NCBI GenBank assembly: GCA_023052935.1
Contig: CM041297.1
Span: forward strand, 112,900,277 to 112,964,276
Source: Piezodorus guildinii
Lineage: Eukaryota; Arthropoda; Insecta; Hemiptera; Pentatomidae
DNA length: 64,000 nucleotides
Direction: 5' to 3'
The position numbers and the translations under genes are program-made. The notes below the pieces were generated by a model that saw only the letters and a program-made list of their open reading frames with translations, made no database searches and was not told where the DNA came from. This document shows, piece by piece, positions 24,131 through 36,069 of the stretch (its first letter is position 1; each line of letters opens with the position of its first letter).

Positions 24131-25000
24131 AGTAGCTGACCTGGCAAACATTTTTTGTCATATATTATATTTCAAGATAATATTAAGATAGTTAAATAAA
24201 AAATAACGATCGTATCGTAATTGCTACTTTATACCATGTTTACGATTTTATCAAAAACAGTTTCAACGATTTTGATCGAACTTTGATGTATCGATGTAAA
24301 TTTCGGTGTCCCTTAAGATCATGTAGGTTTCATTCTGATTAAAACAGTCTGACAGGGCTTAAATGCAAATATTTTAAATTTTCTTGATCTTAAGTACCTT
24401 TCATTTTCTAGATTCGAAAAAATTAACTAGATCATGTTATTAGTATTGATAAAAAGCGACTATGATTGAAATAATTATAATATATCTGTGGCAGTCGTGA
24501 ATAAGTGGTTAAGTTAAAATCTTTCATTTTACAGGTGAGCGACATAAACTTTACATAATTCCCGAAATTGAGTAATAACATACAGCTTTCTTTCCACCTT
24601 AAATTTCTTCCACCAAGAAATTTCTTTTAACAAGTTTAACACGACGTGGGAGACGGTCTGAGGGAGCGATACGTGGAGTTAACTCATTTTTGATATAACT
24701 CCAGTTATCTAGTTTTTCACGACCATCACAGATATATTATAAATGTTAAAAGAATTTCATAAGCAATTAAAGAAGACAATAGCAAACATTTTTTTTTCTT
24801 CACATTATATATGTATAATATACCATTGGAAAGCTTTTAGGAAAAATATTATCTTATATACGAATTCGTAAAAAGTAATATAAAGTGACGAATAGGGCTT
24901 AAACTTATTACTCATTATTATTCGTAACAATTTTATAATATTCAATGTCAATCATATGTTTCCTAAAAAACAGAATGAACTTTTTATTCAAGTAAACCTT
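24131..25000 (-). repeat. Rep-A minus copy, split by a MITE
   Basis: Rep-A body on the minus strand (the revcomp of catcatgtaggtttcattctg and cagggcttaaatgc), interrupted by the element at 24481-24737 and resuming with agaatttcataagcaattaaag. A tagctgacctggcaaac head like that at 3898 lies just before it. Confidence 0.6.
24481..24737 (+). mobile_element. MITE-like element, copy 1
   Basis: About 257 bp with terminal inverted repeats: tatctgtggcagtcgtgaa on the left and ttcacgaccatcacagata on the right. It is non-coding. The second copy at 26125-26378 is in the opposite orientation. Both ends abut TA-rich sequence, so a TA or TATA target duplication is possible but cannot be proven in this AT context. 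Confidence 0.75.
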
Positions 25001-25159
25001 AACTATATTAAACATTTATTTTTTTCAAAATAGAAAATAAGCACACAGCAGACGACTTATACTTACAAAATTATCTCCAGAAAAACTTAGCTTCGGCAAA
25101 GTTTGTAATAAATGAACAATCTATAAAAATAAAAGCCCCTCGCTTCTCAAAAACCTTTT

Positions 25160-25382
25160 GTTTGTTTATTTATTTAACATCACTTTATGCTACTATGGCT
25201 AATCGGACGATGCTACAGTGGGAGTCCTAAATTTTGCCTATCCAGGTTTTATTAGGATAGGGATCTTTAACGAGTACCTGACATCGCACAGGCTCGGGAC
25301 CACCTTTTAACGTCCCCTCCGAAGGACGGCGTAACTAAGGATTTTTTACTCCCATTAAAAAATCCTAGGACCACCTGCGGGT
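25160..25382 (-). repeat. SINE-A copy, head-truncated
   Basis: Flanked by exact 13-bp duplications tcaaaaacctttt (25147-25159 and 25383-25395). On the minus strand it starts near the end of the tRNA-like B box and runs through gtcctaggattttttaatgg, the cgtccttcggagg block and gtactcgttaaagatc to an (aaata)n tail. Confidence 0.82.
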
Positions 25383-25395
25383 TCAAAAACCTTTT

Positions 25396-26124
25396 TTATC
25401 AAACAAATAATAAAGTATTTATAAATATAAACCTATCATCACTATGATAAAGCGGCTACGACAGAAAAAAAAAACACTTTTAGGCCTATTAAAAAGGCAA
25501 TAAAAACAAAAATTCAACAGATATAAAGCAACAAAAGAGCCCGAAACTGGAGCCTCCAGAAGTGACAATGGAAGAACACAATAGCCCATTACCCCCACGG
25601 CACGACATCCCAGGTGGCAATCCTCCGGCTAACAGCGGCTGCTGACTGTACCTCTGGACTCCAGCCAACTCCAGCGGAAAACATCCCCTCAAAGAGTACC
25701 CCCGTCTAGCCCTCAGGTAATTATCTCCCTTCTGTAATTAGTTAAGGGATATAAAAAAGAAGTTCCTTTCTGTTATAGTCCTTGTTGTCGGGCGGATTTG
25801 CTCCTCATTCCATTAATCTTCCTTTAAATACAGATTTTTCTGATTAATACCGCTGTTTACAAATTCCTAATCAGGATTTTTTTTTAAAGTTCATTGCCTT
25901 TTTATTCATTTTTTAATCTAATTAGGTTGATAATTTAGACCATGAAGTATTGTGCCTTATTTAAATCACGTATTTTACCAATTTATAATTAATCAATTAA
26001 GTATTAGATAAAAGTAACTGTCAAGAGTTCACGCGAGGAAAAGAAGTTCAATCCATAGAATAATATAAGATCCCATGGTATTCAGAACAACCCATTTTTA
26101 TGAAACTTATTTGATAAAAAGAGA
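25396..26124. other. Possible exon-like GC island at about 25510-25710, otherwise AT-rich
   Basis: The plus frame around 25511-25630 reads KSPKLEPPEVTMEEHN then PPRHDIPGGNPP before a stop, and ctcaggtaatt at 25712-25722 resembles a splice donor but in another frame. I cannot assign a gene. Confidence 0.25.
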
Positions 26125-26378
26125 ATATCTCTGGCGGTCGTGAAAAACTAGATAACTCGAGTTATATGGAAAATGAGTTAACTTAACGTATCGCTCCCTC
26201 AGACCTTCGCCTACGTCGTGTCAAGTTGGATAAAGAAATTTCTTGGTGAAAGAAATTTCAGGTGGAAAGAAAGCTGTAAATTATAACTCTATTTTGTTAT
26301 TATGCAAAACTTTAAGTCGCTCACCTGTAAAATGAAAGATTTTGACTTAATCACTTATTCACGACCGCCACAGATATA
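26125..26378 (-). mobile_element. MITE-like element, copy 2
   Basis: The reverse complement of copy 1 over nearly its whole length, including the ctcacctgtaaaatgaaaga, cgctccctcagacc and aagaaatttcttggtg segments. Ends are tatctctggcggtcgtgaa and ttcacgaccgccacagata. The two copies form an inverted pair 1.4 kb apart. Confidence 0.78.
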
Positions 26379-28330
26379 TAAGTTATTTTATATTTATATA
26401 ATCATAACCATTGAAAAAATGGAATGTTGAAAATATTTATAACGCTATTATATTAAATAATAAATTCTATTAAATTTTCAATAGCTTATAAAAAATATAA
26501 ATTATTAATTGAATTAACAACTTGGAAATATAAGAGAATTTCATTATTATTTATTAATTTATTTTTTATGAGGAATACCTTTTCTAAAATCACTTATTTT
26601 CATGGAATACACTACAGCTATATTACTACTTCAATATATGAAAAATGTGTTTTGAAAAATTGTTTAGAAAATATTTCTTCTTATTTATCTTTCTGTTAAT
26701 TATAAAATCCTTTGTTGGCTTTCATTTATCTGTGGTGTTTTATTACTATTAACAACGATGGATGGTTAATTATTTAAAATGAGCAAAAGTAAAAGTATTT
26801 GAGTTTTATTATTTTTAATGTTTATTTTTTTTTGGGATGTGGGTTGATATACAAGGGAAATAAGAGTGTTAATTACCAATGGGTTCAGTTTTACTGTACA
26901 ATTATGTGCATTCTTATAGAGTGATGGTGAGGAAAAAAATACCATTTCACTATTTTCGCCACAATAATTATTCTTTTTACAATGAGTGGGTCAACTGGTT
27001 ATTCGAATTATTGTATTTTTAATTATTCATTTAACGTCACTTTTATAAGTCTGTGGTGAGTTAGTTATTATTTTTTAACAGAAAGACACCCACTGTGTAT
27101 TTTGATAATAAAATAAAAATAAAAAATAATTTGAATGCTCCTTTATAGAAAAAAATATGTTTTACTTAAACCAAATTTATAAAATCGGTTATAAAACAAA
27201 TTTTTTCATAGATTCAGAGTTGCGATGAGAGTAATTTTTGTTTTAGGCCTGCTTTCATAAAAAATAAACAATAGCCGATGTAAACTTTTATTATTTTACA
27301 AATTTAGTGAAAATGTTATATTTATATAAATCGTTTTTTTTTTTTTGTTTTTGTTTTTTTTCATATATAGCATTCATAAAACAAATAGTTGAATCATCAG
27401 ATATATTTATATATTAAATAAAGTACCAGAAGTTATGCCATTATTAAAGGAAGTATAGACAGTTTTTTTTTCTTGATATAGGCATGTTATAAAATAAAAA
27501 TGTATAGTTATAGATTGCTGAAAAATTAATACCTACAATCTTCTGCTGTCATTGCTAGAATTAGAAAGATTTTGTTTATTTTTTCTAACTAGCTAATAGA
27601 TCATGATATGGAAATATATTAAATTTGTTTTTTTTTGAAAAAATAAACTGAAACAACTTTTAAATTTGGAGCTGAAGGACTTACCTTATTACACGTTTTG
27701 GATAATATTTTTTTTTTTCTTTTGACATATTAATCTTTTATTGTTGCCTAAATGTTTCCATGTTGAAATTTTATATACTCCTTTATTCATAGCAGAATAA
27801 ATAACAAAATCCTAGATATTTTACATTAAAAACAAAATTAAAATCTGATATTAATTAAAAAATTCCTAGTATCTCACAATTATATTGCACAATAGAATTA
27901 TTATTAACTCAATCTTATCTTATTTTAAGTCAATTTGCACTGAAATAGTCACACCAAAATGTGTGGGCCGCCAGCCTGCACGTGGTTTCGCTGGACATTT
28001 GCTCTTCTGGCGGTCATTATTACGTGTTTCTGAACCGCAAGAAATGTATTTTCGTCATTTTTGAGACATAAGAGACTTGTCGAAACACGACTAATATTAT
28101 GTAAATAGAACGTAATTGGCCACTTCATCAAATTAATTAGCTGTCTAGTAAGATTTTTAGGTCCGCAAGAAATGCATTTTTGTACTAATTATGGTTCAAA
28201 GAAATTTTAAAAATATTTCTAGATGTATTTTCGATGAGGTAGTCGACCATGTACCATGGCTCTTGGGCTATAAGGATTATTCTGCTGAAAAGGCGGATTT
28301 AAATGACGAAAGAGTTTATATATATCTAAG
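26379..28330. other. AT-rich sequence, no gene seen
   Basis: Long AT-rich stretch with T and A runs. At 28035 and 28162 the phrase ccgcaagaaatg occurs twice. No coding or RNA feature can be supported. Confidence 0.5.
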
Positions 28331-28334
28331 ACAA

Positions 28335-28795
28335 AGCATATTTTTAATATGTGCTTAACTTTTCCCCCTATTACAGTCACAACATTCCATTCACTCGTCA
28401 CTAACAAGCTGGTTAAGAATTTCTCCTGAACCAATTCCTCCCGGAAATATTTCTGATATATCGTTTTTAGCTGCTAAGCAGTATAAATTCTGTGTTTATT
28501 TTTAAGCCTTTAGTAAAGGAACACTGACAGAGGGGAAAACTGTGAAGGATGGCGTCATCCAGATGATGTATTGCCTTTGGATCGGGGTATCCAGTCCCAT
28601 TTATCCTCAAATTCACTTGAAATCGATTGAATGACAATATCGGAGCAATGAATACGAAAGGATGATCCCATGAAGTGCTCCATCTGTATAGAGCTGTCAC
28701 GGCAAAAATACTTTCGTCCCTTTATTGAGACTATCACTTATCGTTTAAGTAACAGAAGAGTGGTCTAAACCCTTCTATACTAGAATATATTAATT
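28335..28795. repeat. Rep-C, about 450-bp duplicated segment, copy 1
   Basis: Very similar to 36070-36532 over its whole length, in the same orientation. It includes acaagctggttaa, ctgacagaggggaaaac and gaatacgaaaggatgatccc. The open frame on its minus strand (28467-28700) is shared by both copies, with amino-acid changes and no recognisable family, so coding is unproven. Confidence 0.8.
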
Positions 28796-28854
28796 TATCC
28801 CCTCGGGCACATAAATGATGTATCTTTTATATTACTAAATACAAGTGTTTTTGT

Positions 28855-29090
28855 TTTCATTTATTTAACTTCACTTCATGGCGGTGTTGGTATTCGAACA
28901 ATGCTTAAGTGGAAGTAATCCTGGTTTAATAAGGACAGAGATCTTTAACAAATACCTAAAATCGCATAGGCTCGGGAGCAACACTACAAGTTCCTTCCGA
29001 AGGACGGGATAAGCAAAAATGTTTTCTCCCTTTGAAAAATCATAGACCATATTCCTGGCCCGACCTTCGATTTTGGCCATGAGGGCCTGT
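28855..29090 (-). repeat. SINE-A copy, diverged
   Basis: Matches the SINE-A body on the minus strand (catttatttaacttcac, tccttccgaaggacggg, ctttgaaaaatcatagacca), with the head replaced or diverged near 29050-29085. Confidence 0.65.
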
Positions 29091-29340
29091 TTTTTATGCT
29101 ACTTTTTTTCTCATTTAATTTAATTTTCTAATTTCCTCACTAACCAAAGACTATTTCTAAGCATTATTTTTATTTATTATATTTTTTTTTAAATTATGTA
29201 AATATAAAAACGAAATCAAGAATAAAAACATATTTTTTGATTTTGTAAGAGTCAGTGTGTAGAGACAGTTCATGATTATTATTGTTCGTGTACCTCACTA
29301 TTTTATAAAGCTTTATCACTAAATATTATCTCTTATACAT

Positions 29341-30140
29341 GATTGTTACATGGAGCAGCTTTGTCTAGTAGATAGAGCACTAGTCTAGTGTTTCTATATC
29401 TATAACATGTTCACCCCATTCTCCTCTGTCCACTCTATCAACACAAGATCTCAGTCCCTGAACCCTGAATCAGTCCCTGTTCATTCCCTCCTAAAGAACT
29501 GCTTCCTTCAAGAGATATATCGTTATTCGAGCTACTTCAATTAGGGAATTCGTTATCCATGCCCATTCGTGCATCCCGATCCTTAACTTCTTTCAAGCAT
29601 AAACTATTTGTCCATCTCCTTGAATATCAGTCCACCGCGCCTTTATAAGTTTTGAATATTTACACGCTTTATTTATTTTTATTTTTTTAATTATTCAATG
29701 TTTCAGTTTCTTTTATTAATTATAAGGTTGCAATATTACCTTGTACATATATATGCGTGTGTTTAAGTGTATGTATGCATTTTTTTTCTAATAATATGCA
29801 GTATAATTTGTTATATGATGTATATTTTGTAAACGTAATAGCCAGAAGATTAATACTTTCTTGTGCACTTATATTATTTTAGGGGAATAGCTGTCCCAGA
29901 ATAAAAATTATTTTTCATTTCATTTCATTTCTCCTGGTCTTGGGTTCAAACCACAGCAGAGGCATAACATTACTTATTATGTTATTTCAGCCGTGAAGCG
30001 ACCTAGAGAGACCCTGGGGCACACCCAGTCTCTAAGAAATGGGTACCCAAAATGGGGGGTCGTTGGCCTAAAAAAACACGGATCTCTACATATACTGAGC
30101 TCAAAACCCTTCATGGGTCGTGGAAGCACAGGTGACCCAG
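29341..30140 (+). repeat. SINE-C (tRNA-derived) split by a LINE end
   Basis: The tRNA-like head runs gtctagtagatagagcac (A-box side) and, after the insertion, ggtcttgggttcaaaccac (B box). The SINE body continues to about 30130 (agagaccctggggcacac, gggtacccaaaatgggg). Removing 29396-29932 gives a continuous head, tagtgtttct joined to cctggtcttg. Confidence 0.7.
29396..29927 (+). pseudogene. LINE 3'-end fragment with (atttc)n tail
   Basis: The frame reads LTSFKHKLFVHLLEYQ, the C-terminal motif typical of CR1, L2 and jockey-like RT ORFs (SL-x-FK-x-LK-x-LF). An AT-rich 3' UTR and a tail atttcatttcattt follow. A short tttct repeat on each side is compatible with target duplication. Only the last 40 or so codons remain. 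Confidence 0.6.
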
Positions 30141-31380
30141 CAGGCTTGTTACACTTAAGTAAAATTTACCAATACCACCATCTTTATCTATTTTTACCAA
30201 TAAATTAATCCTTAAGTTCAAGCAAGTCCTGTGAATCAGTTAACCCACCAAGCACAGTATAAGGAAATCCTAAGGACAACCTTGGACTATCTTATGGACG
30301 AACAGACCCACCAAACAGCTGTTGTAGCCACTACTCCACAGGTGAAACCTACTAATCTTAACCTACTTGTTTATGCTACTTCACTCGTTTATGGGATCAT
30401 CATAGTACCTCAAAAATCAGAATGTTTAAGAAGCTGAAATCTTATAAGTGCATATTACCGCTTTGATGTGAATCTAGGCTGGGTTTGAGAAAATTCGATC
30501 TCTAAGTAGTTAAACAAAATTATTTAAAAAACGTTAAAAAAAAAAAAAATAAAAAAAATAATTGGTTTTCAAATAAACCTAAGACTATAAAACTCCTTAG
30601 TACTAATTCAAAAGATAATTTATATTACACTCTAAAAAAAAAAATTAATCTAACAAGTATTAATAAAGATTATAGAGGGAGAAATGCTTTATTTCTAAGC
30701 AATGCTTCCTAAATACGTCGGGCTGCTCTTAACGAATCAATCTACACTTGACACATAAATATACATAAAATATTAATATTTTATTTTAACTTATTCAAAC
30801 TTGTTCCGTATTTAACTGTTTTCTTCTATCTTAGATTAACTTATTTCTGCCATTTTTTTTTTCTTTAACTCAAATTAAAATTAAAATGTTTGTGTGCACA
30901 TACACAGATCAAAATCTGATACGCAATATTAATTCAGTTTCTCCTGCAAATATTTGCAGATTATGGTGGATAATTCTCAGGGAGTCTTAACAAACGTCTT
31001 AAACTATATTGAGTATCGTATCAATATTATGTGAGTAGATATCCATGAAAACAAGAAATCAAAGTAAAATCAAATGATTTTTAAGTAGCTGAAGAACATT
31101 TCGCAATTAGAACATAGTCGAACTAATTAGTTCATTGTCAAAAGATTCACCCACGAATGAAATAATTTCAAGTTTATTTTAAAACGAGTCGTGAATATAC
31201 TATATACAACGATTATCTTTAAATGCTTACACATATTACGTTATTTTGAGAATGCCTAATTATATCAATTTTCAATGTCATTACCACAATAGGGAAAATT
31301 ATCATCTAATCAACGTCATTTTATCTAAATATTTATATTTTTGTCATAAAATAGGTTTTATTTATATGATATTTATTCTT
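30141..31380. other. AT-rich sequence, no gene seen
   Basis: The segment at about 30230-30400 is less AT-rich, and a frame of 68 codons (MNQLTHQAQYKEILRTTLDY...) is open, but I recognise no family and see no support. Confidence 0.45.
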
Positions 31381-31421
31381 AACATCATGGTTGATTGTGA
31401 GGAACCCAATAGTTTTCTTGA

Positions 31422-31571
31422 GTCGAAAAACTCGAATCAGTTAAATATCCCAAACAAATTAATTCCCATCATAAGATATATTACTGATTCGGGTTTTTCG
31501 ACTATATATATATATAATTGAACAAATGAGATCCCATTATAAGATATTCAACTGATTCGGGTTTTTCGACT
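31422..31571. repeat. Short inverted and direct repeat cluster
   Basis: gtcgaaaaactcgaatcag at 31422 is the inverted form (one mismatch) of ctgattcgggtttttcgac, which occurs twice, at about 31484 and 31553, together with a duplicated cccat-ataagatat flank. The left and middle copies can form a hairpin. Confidence 0.75.
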
Positions 31572-32751
31572 ACATGTATATATAATAATAATAATAATAG
31601 GAACAAAAATAAAATAAAAACAAGCACTGCACGACGTTACATCAAATGAGGATGAAACACAAAAATGAACACATAATCCTACAGCTTGGCTGTCACTAAA
31701 TACCACAGATTACATTTAAATCCAGAATAAAAGTTCATACCAAGCCAATTTTATCGTGGGAATTTCAATTCTGCTCTGATTTAATTTTAAGAGTTAAATA
31801 TCTATTTCTGATTTGATAATTTGTTCTTATTTACATTTTCAACATCAAAAATATTAAAAAAAAATGAATAAGCTTTACAAAATGTTTTTAAATTGTATAT
31901 GGGTATAATTAGAATAAACGTTTTCAGCTAAATTAGTAGGATTAGGTTCTCTGGTGTCACAATATTTTAATTTCGCAAATGATTCTGTTTGTGTGTGTCA
32001 TTAATGTCACATAGTATTTTTAATTTCGTTTATGTAATTGGTCATGTCTCAATTAGTATGTATGTAACAAATAAATTCGAAGACGTTAAAGAGAAGATGT
32101 GAGATGTTTGCTATAGAGTTTTATTTGTTTTTTATGTCATAGAAGCTTGTTTAAGAGATTTTTAAAAAACATATTATTGTCAAAAAGCTATTAAGAAATG
32201 AGAAAATAAAGTGAAAATTTTTACGTTAAGATTAAAAAAAAAGTTGGAAAAATGAGGTAAAGCCCCTAAAAGAAACATTTTTTTTTTTTAAGTTTCTTCC
32301 TGGGCATTACATTTGTTTGGCAGCTATTTAAGACCAACCCAATTTTTTTTTAGGCTTGATATTTAGATGGAGTTCGAAGTGTTTATTGTCTTCTCAGAAG
32401 TTTCTTGGAAAGGAAACATCTGGTTGCTGGTAACTTCTGAAATTTCAGAGGAAAGATGCCAAGATCTTACAAAAAGTTTCTAAACATATAATTTGGAGCT
32501 TCAATAACAGATTCAACTATTCCAGTCACTTTAACTATTTAACATGGATACATATTATACACTGAATATATTTATTCATTCTTCATCATTTTGTATTCGA
32601 CTCTGGGTTTCAGCAGCAGTATCTTGACTGATTTTATCCAGTTCATTTTGTCTGTACTATTAGGCTGTCAAATCCTTCCAGCGTTGTCTAGAGGCGATAA
32701 TATATCGTGATGAAAGTAAAAGCTCAGTTAATTAGAGATTGTTGAAAAAAA
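31572..32751. other. AT-rich sequence, no gene seen
   Basis: No ORF, RNA or clear element boundary. It includes (ata)n-type short repeats at about 31580-31600. Confidence 0.5.
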
Positions 32752-32852
32752 TCTGGTGCTGGCAACACACGAACTTCACTTTACCTCAGCTGTTTAAATA
32801 AATCAAAGACCTACTATTAAATAAAGATGAAGTTGAAAATGTTTGAATTTTA
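32752..32852 (+). repeat. Rep-A copy, left part, split by an RTE LINE
   Basis: Starts TCTGGTGCTGGCAACACACG with the subterminal acttcactttacc block and is interrupted after 100 bp. The remainder continues at 34894-35160. Confidence 0.72.
32838..32852. repeat. Target-site duplication, left copy (RTE insertion)
   Basis: The 15-mer aatgtttgaatttta is repeated exactly at 34894-34908. On the element strand the tail before it is taagtagaagtaag, a short repeat tail as in RTE elements. Confidence 0.88.
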
Positions 32853-34893
32853 CTTACTTCTACTTATACAGGCGTTCCAACTAGGGTTGCCTTTTCAAGT
32901 CAGTGCTGAGCTCCAGAGGTCACGGTCAAGCCAATCCTCCTCCAGAAGACCCCGGCCCGCCATCTCCTCTTCCACTCCGTATATCCACCTACTTCTAGGT
33001 CGACCTCGTTTCAAAACTCGGTTTGGCCATCGTTCGGTAGACATTCGTTTTACATGGCCGTACCATTTTAGCCTTCGCAGTCATATCCGCTGGTTTACGG
33101 ACCCAGGAGCCTCCATCCTGTCCCTAACAACCTCATTTCTCATTCGGTCCATCCTTGTGAAACGTAAACATCTTCTCCAAAAGTCCATCTCCACAGCTTG
33201 GACTTTCGAGTAGAGCTTTCTAGACATTGTCCACGTTTCCGAAGCGTAAGTAAGGATGGGTTCTACGATGGCATAGTAGATCTTCCTCTTGTTTTCTTTT
33301 AAAAGAAAGTCATTCCATAGAACAGGATGGAGCATCCGCGTGGCTTTACGGGCTTGTTCTACCTTTCTCCTTACGTCGATTTCGGAGGATCCAGTGGAGT
33401 CGAGGTACGAACCCAGATATTTAAATACACCCTCCTTTGTACATGTCTCATTATCAACTCACAGATCACTGTCATCCATAGCGCTGATGGCCATGTATTT
33501 CGTCTTACTGAAATTAATTTTAAGACCCATAGACGCATAGCAGTCCCCTAATGAGCACATTAACATCTCATGGTAGACCTTTCTCCGAGCGAATACAACT
33601 TGATCGTCAGCGAAAAAGAGCGACACAAGCTGCTCATCGTCTATGAAAGGACCCACATCACCACACTGACGAAGCCATTCCTTGACCGACATATGGAGAT
33701 AAATCTTGAAAAGGGTTGGCGCCATGCTACAGCCCTGTTTCAGACCCTTAGTACCTGTGAATGGCTCTGATACTCGGTTTCCAAGCCTCACCCGATAAAT
33801 GTCGTCTTAGTATAGGTGTCTTACTGCATTGACTAAGGCATCATTGATACCTGCTTCTCTCAGTGCTGCCCACATTCTATTTCTCGGGACGCTGTCGTAG
33901 GCCTGCTCCAGATCAACGAAAGCTATGTGGAGTTCCTGATTCATCTCCCGTGACTTCTCGATGAGCTGCCGAAGGATAAAGATGTTGTCATTGCAAGAGC
34001 GCCCCGCTGTGAACCCAGCCTGTTCCTCAGGGGTAAGGAATTCGTCTTCCAATTTGTCTCGGAGCAGCCTACCAATCACTCTGCTCACCGCGCTCTGCAC
34101 ACAGATACCCCCGTAGTTCTGGCAGACCTTCCTGTCGCCTTTCTTGAAAATGGGCGATATAAATCCAGTTCGGAGGTCCTCAGGTACTCTGTCTCCTCCT
34201 AGTACCAGGTTAATAATTTCCAGGAGAATGCTCATGATCTTTTTTCCTCCAGCCTTTAGCAGCTCTACCGGGACTCCGCCTGGACCTGGGGCCTTTCCGT
34301 TTTTAGAGCATTTAAGAGCCTGTGCTAGTTCCTCCATGGTCACCATTATTCTTCCTGGCGCTGCGGTTCTGCTCTCCTCTGCCATAAACTGGGGCCGGCT
34401 CTCCTTAAGAAGATCTTCGAAGTGCACTTTCCAAGCTTCATCAGTAATTGGTGAGACAACGTTTCCCTTCCTGGATGTACGTAGCTTCTTTAGGACACCC
34501 CAGGATTCTCTAATTCTATTGTATCCTATTGTACAATCGATACGCTGGCAGCACCTATCCCACGAGGCATTTTTTTCTTCAATTACCAGGCACTTCACTT
34601 CCTTATTTAGCTTCCTATAGGTTACCCAGTCCTCATTGCTTCTCGAGGAAAGATACTTGTGGTACGCCTCCTTCTTCTGGCTCACGAGCTGTGCCACTTC
34701 ATCCGACCACCAGTCTGGCTTAGGACGTCTTTCCTCTCCACCCAGTGCTTCAGCTGCTGCCGTATGGATGCATTCTTTTAGGTGTTCGTACTTTTCTGAG
34801 GCGCTAACCCCCACACTTATGTCAGCTTTATCTGCCAATCTTCTTCGGTACAGGTCTCGGATGCTTGGGTCCCTCAGTAGTTCCAGCCTATAG
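32853..34893 (-). mobile_element. RTE-clade LINE, 5' truncated, with 15-bp target duplication
   Basis: A clean minus-strand insertion into a Rep-A copy. It carries the linker, RT and C-terminal region of an RTE-type element and ends in a short tetranucleotide-like tail instead of poly-A. The endonuclease was lost by 5' truncation. Confidence 0.88.
32895..34893 (-). pseudogene. RTE-type reverse transcriptase ORF, three in-frame stops
   Basis: A single minus-strand frame of about 665 codons, with the three stops at 33807, 33459 and 33081 and no frameshift. The order is: linker (RDLYRRRLADKAD ... PDWWSDEV), RT fingers (KNGKAPGPGGVPVELLK), FISPIFKKGDR, QAGFTAGRSCNDN, the palm FVDLEQAYDSVPR, LKQGCSMAP, the catalytic FADD, KYLGSYLD, and the C-terminal ETWTMSRKL ... 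RRLKWYGHVKRM ... RGRPRSRW ... LDRDLWSSALT before the stop at 32895. The last part is diagnostic of RTE-type elements. YGGICV stands where most relatives have YRGI(C/S)L, a probable point change. With only three nonsense changes this is a recent copy, but it is not functional as written. Confidence 0.9.
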
Positions 34894-34908
34894 AATGTTT
34901 GAATTTTA

Positions 34909-35160
34909 TTTAAAATAAAAGTTTATTCAGTTCCGTTGGAAACATATTATTTAGATCAAATCATATAATAATATTAAATTGTTACGTATAAGTATCAGTA
35001 ATAGGTTAATGCATATTTTGTCAATTTATATTCACTTTTACAACTTTGTATGTAAGATAACATGTTTTCTAAAATCTTTAGCTTACCAAAAGTATATTAT
35101 AGATCTATTTTACTATTCTTAAGTTTTTTTACAATTGTTTTTGTTTGTTCTTGATTGCCA
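34909..35160 (+). repeat. Rep-A copy, right part
   Basis: Continues the interrupted body (tttctaaaatctttagcttacc, aagtatattatagat). A different segment, partly shared with nothing else here, follows to about 35375. Confidence 0.6.
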
Positions 35161-35374
35161 TCAGCAAAAAAAAAATTGCAATAAGCAAATATGATAACTT
35201 CCGAAACTCGGTTAAATCTAGGCCACCGCCTGAAAAGTCGTCGGGGTGGGTTGTACGGGTTCGTGTAGGATTTAAGTGTTTGGACCGATGGGTTAATGTT
35301 GTAAGTCAGTCTGTCATGAAATCTTTTATAATATTCTGTGGCAGTGTGAGTACTAACTCCTTAAGTCTTCTACT

Positions 35375-36069
35375 GACTATATCATTATTAATGGGTTTTA
35401 ATATCATGCAGGTTTCATTCTGATTGAAATAGTCTAATGGGGCTTAAATGCAGATATTTTAAATTTACTTCCTCTAAAGTACCTTTAATTTTGTATATTA
35501 TATAAAAATAACCATATCATCTTGATATAAGTTGAACGAATTCGATATCCAAATAAAGGAGAAAAATAATTAATTTTTTTAAATGCAATTGTTTCATCGT
35601 TTGGCCACTGGGTGGCGCTTTCAGTACCTTTAGTTTAGTAGTTTTTATGAAATTCACCATACTATCAGATTATTAAATCTAAAAAACAGGTAAATATGTA
35701 AGTTGATCGAATTGAATAACCAACTAAAGGGATAACTGCAAAAATATTTTTTTAATGCAATTTTTCGTTTTTTAACTCAAGAGCAGTAATATACAGGTAT
35801 AATATACCGTTAGAATGCTAAAGATTTTTGAAAAAATTTTATCGTATATATACTATTCTAAAATTTAAAGGAGAGTAATGAAAAGCCGATAAAACAAACT
35901 GGTTGTCGTAGATAATAATACAATAGCTTATTTAATAAAACACATGCTTATATTAATAACCAATGTTAATAATTTTTTGATAATTTATTTTTGATTCTAA
36001 ATTATTTTTTTAACCCTCAAATTGATATCACTAACGAAGGTAAGTGAAAGTCGTGTGTTGCGCGCACCG
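35375..36069 (-). repeat. Rep-A minus copy with a sharp 5' boundary
   Basis: On the minus strand it starts TCCGGTGCGCGCAACACACG, then gactttcacttacc. At the start it directly abuts Rep-C sequence, also seen without Rep-A at 28.34 kb, which places the Rep-A terminus at TC following an A. Confidence 0.75.

Noticed and set aside
34144..34620. 158-codon plus-strand ORF
   Set aside because: Antisense shadow of the RTE reverse transcriptase.
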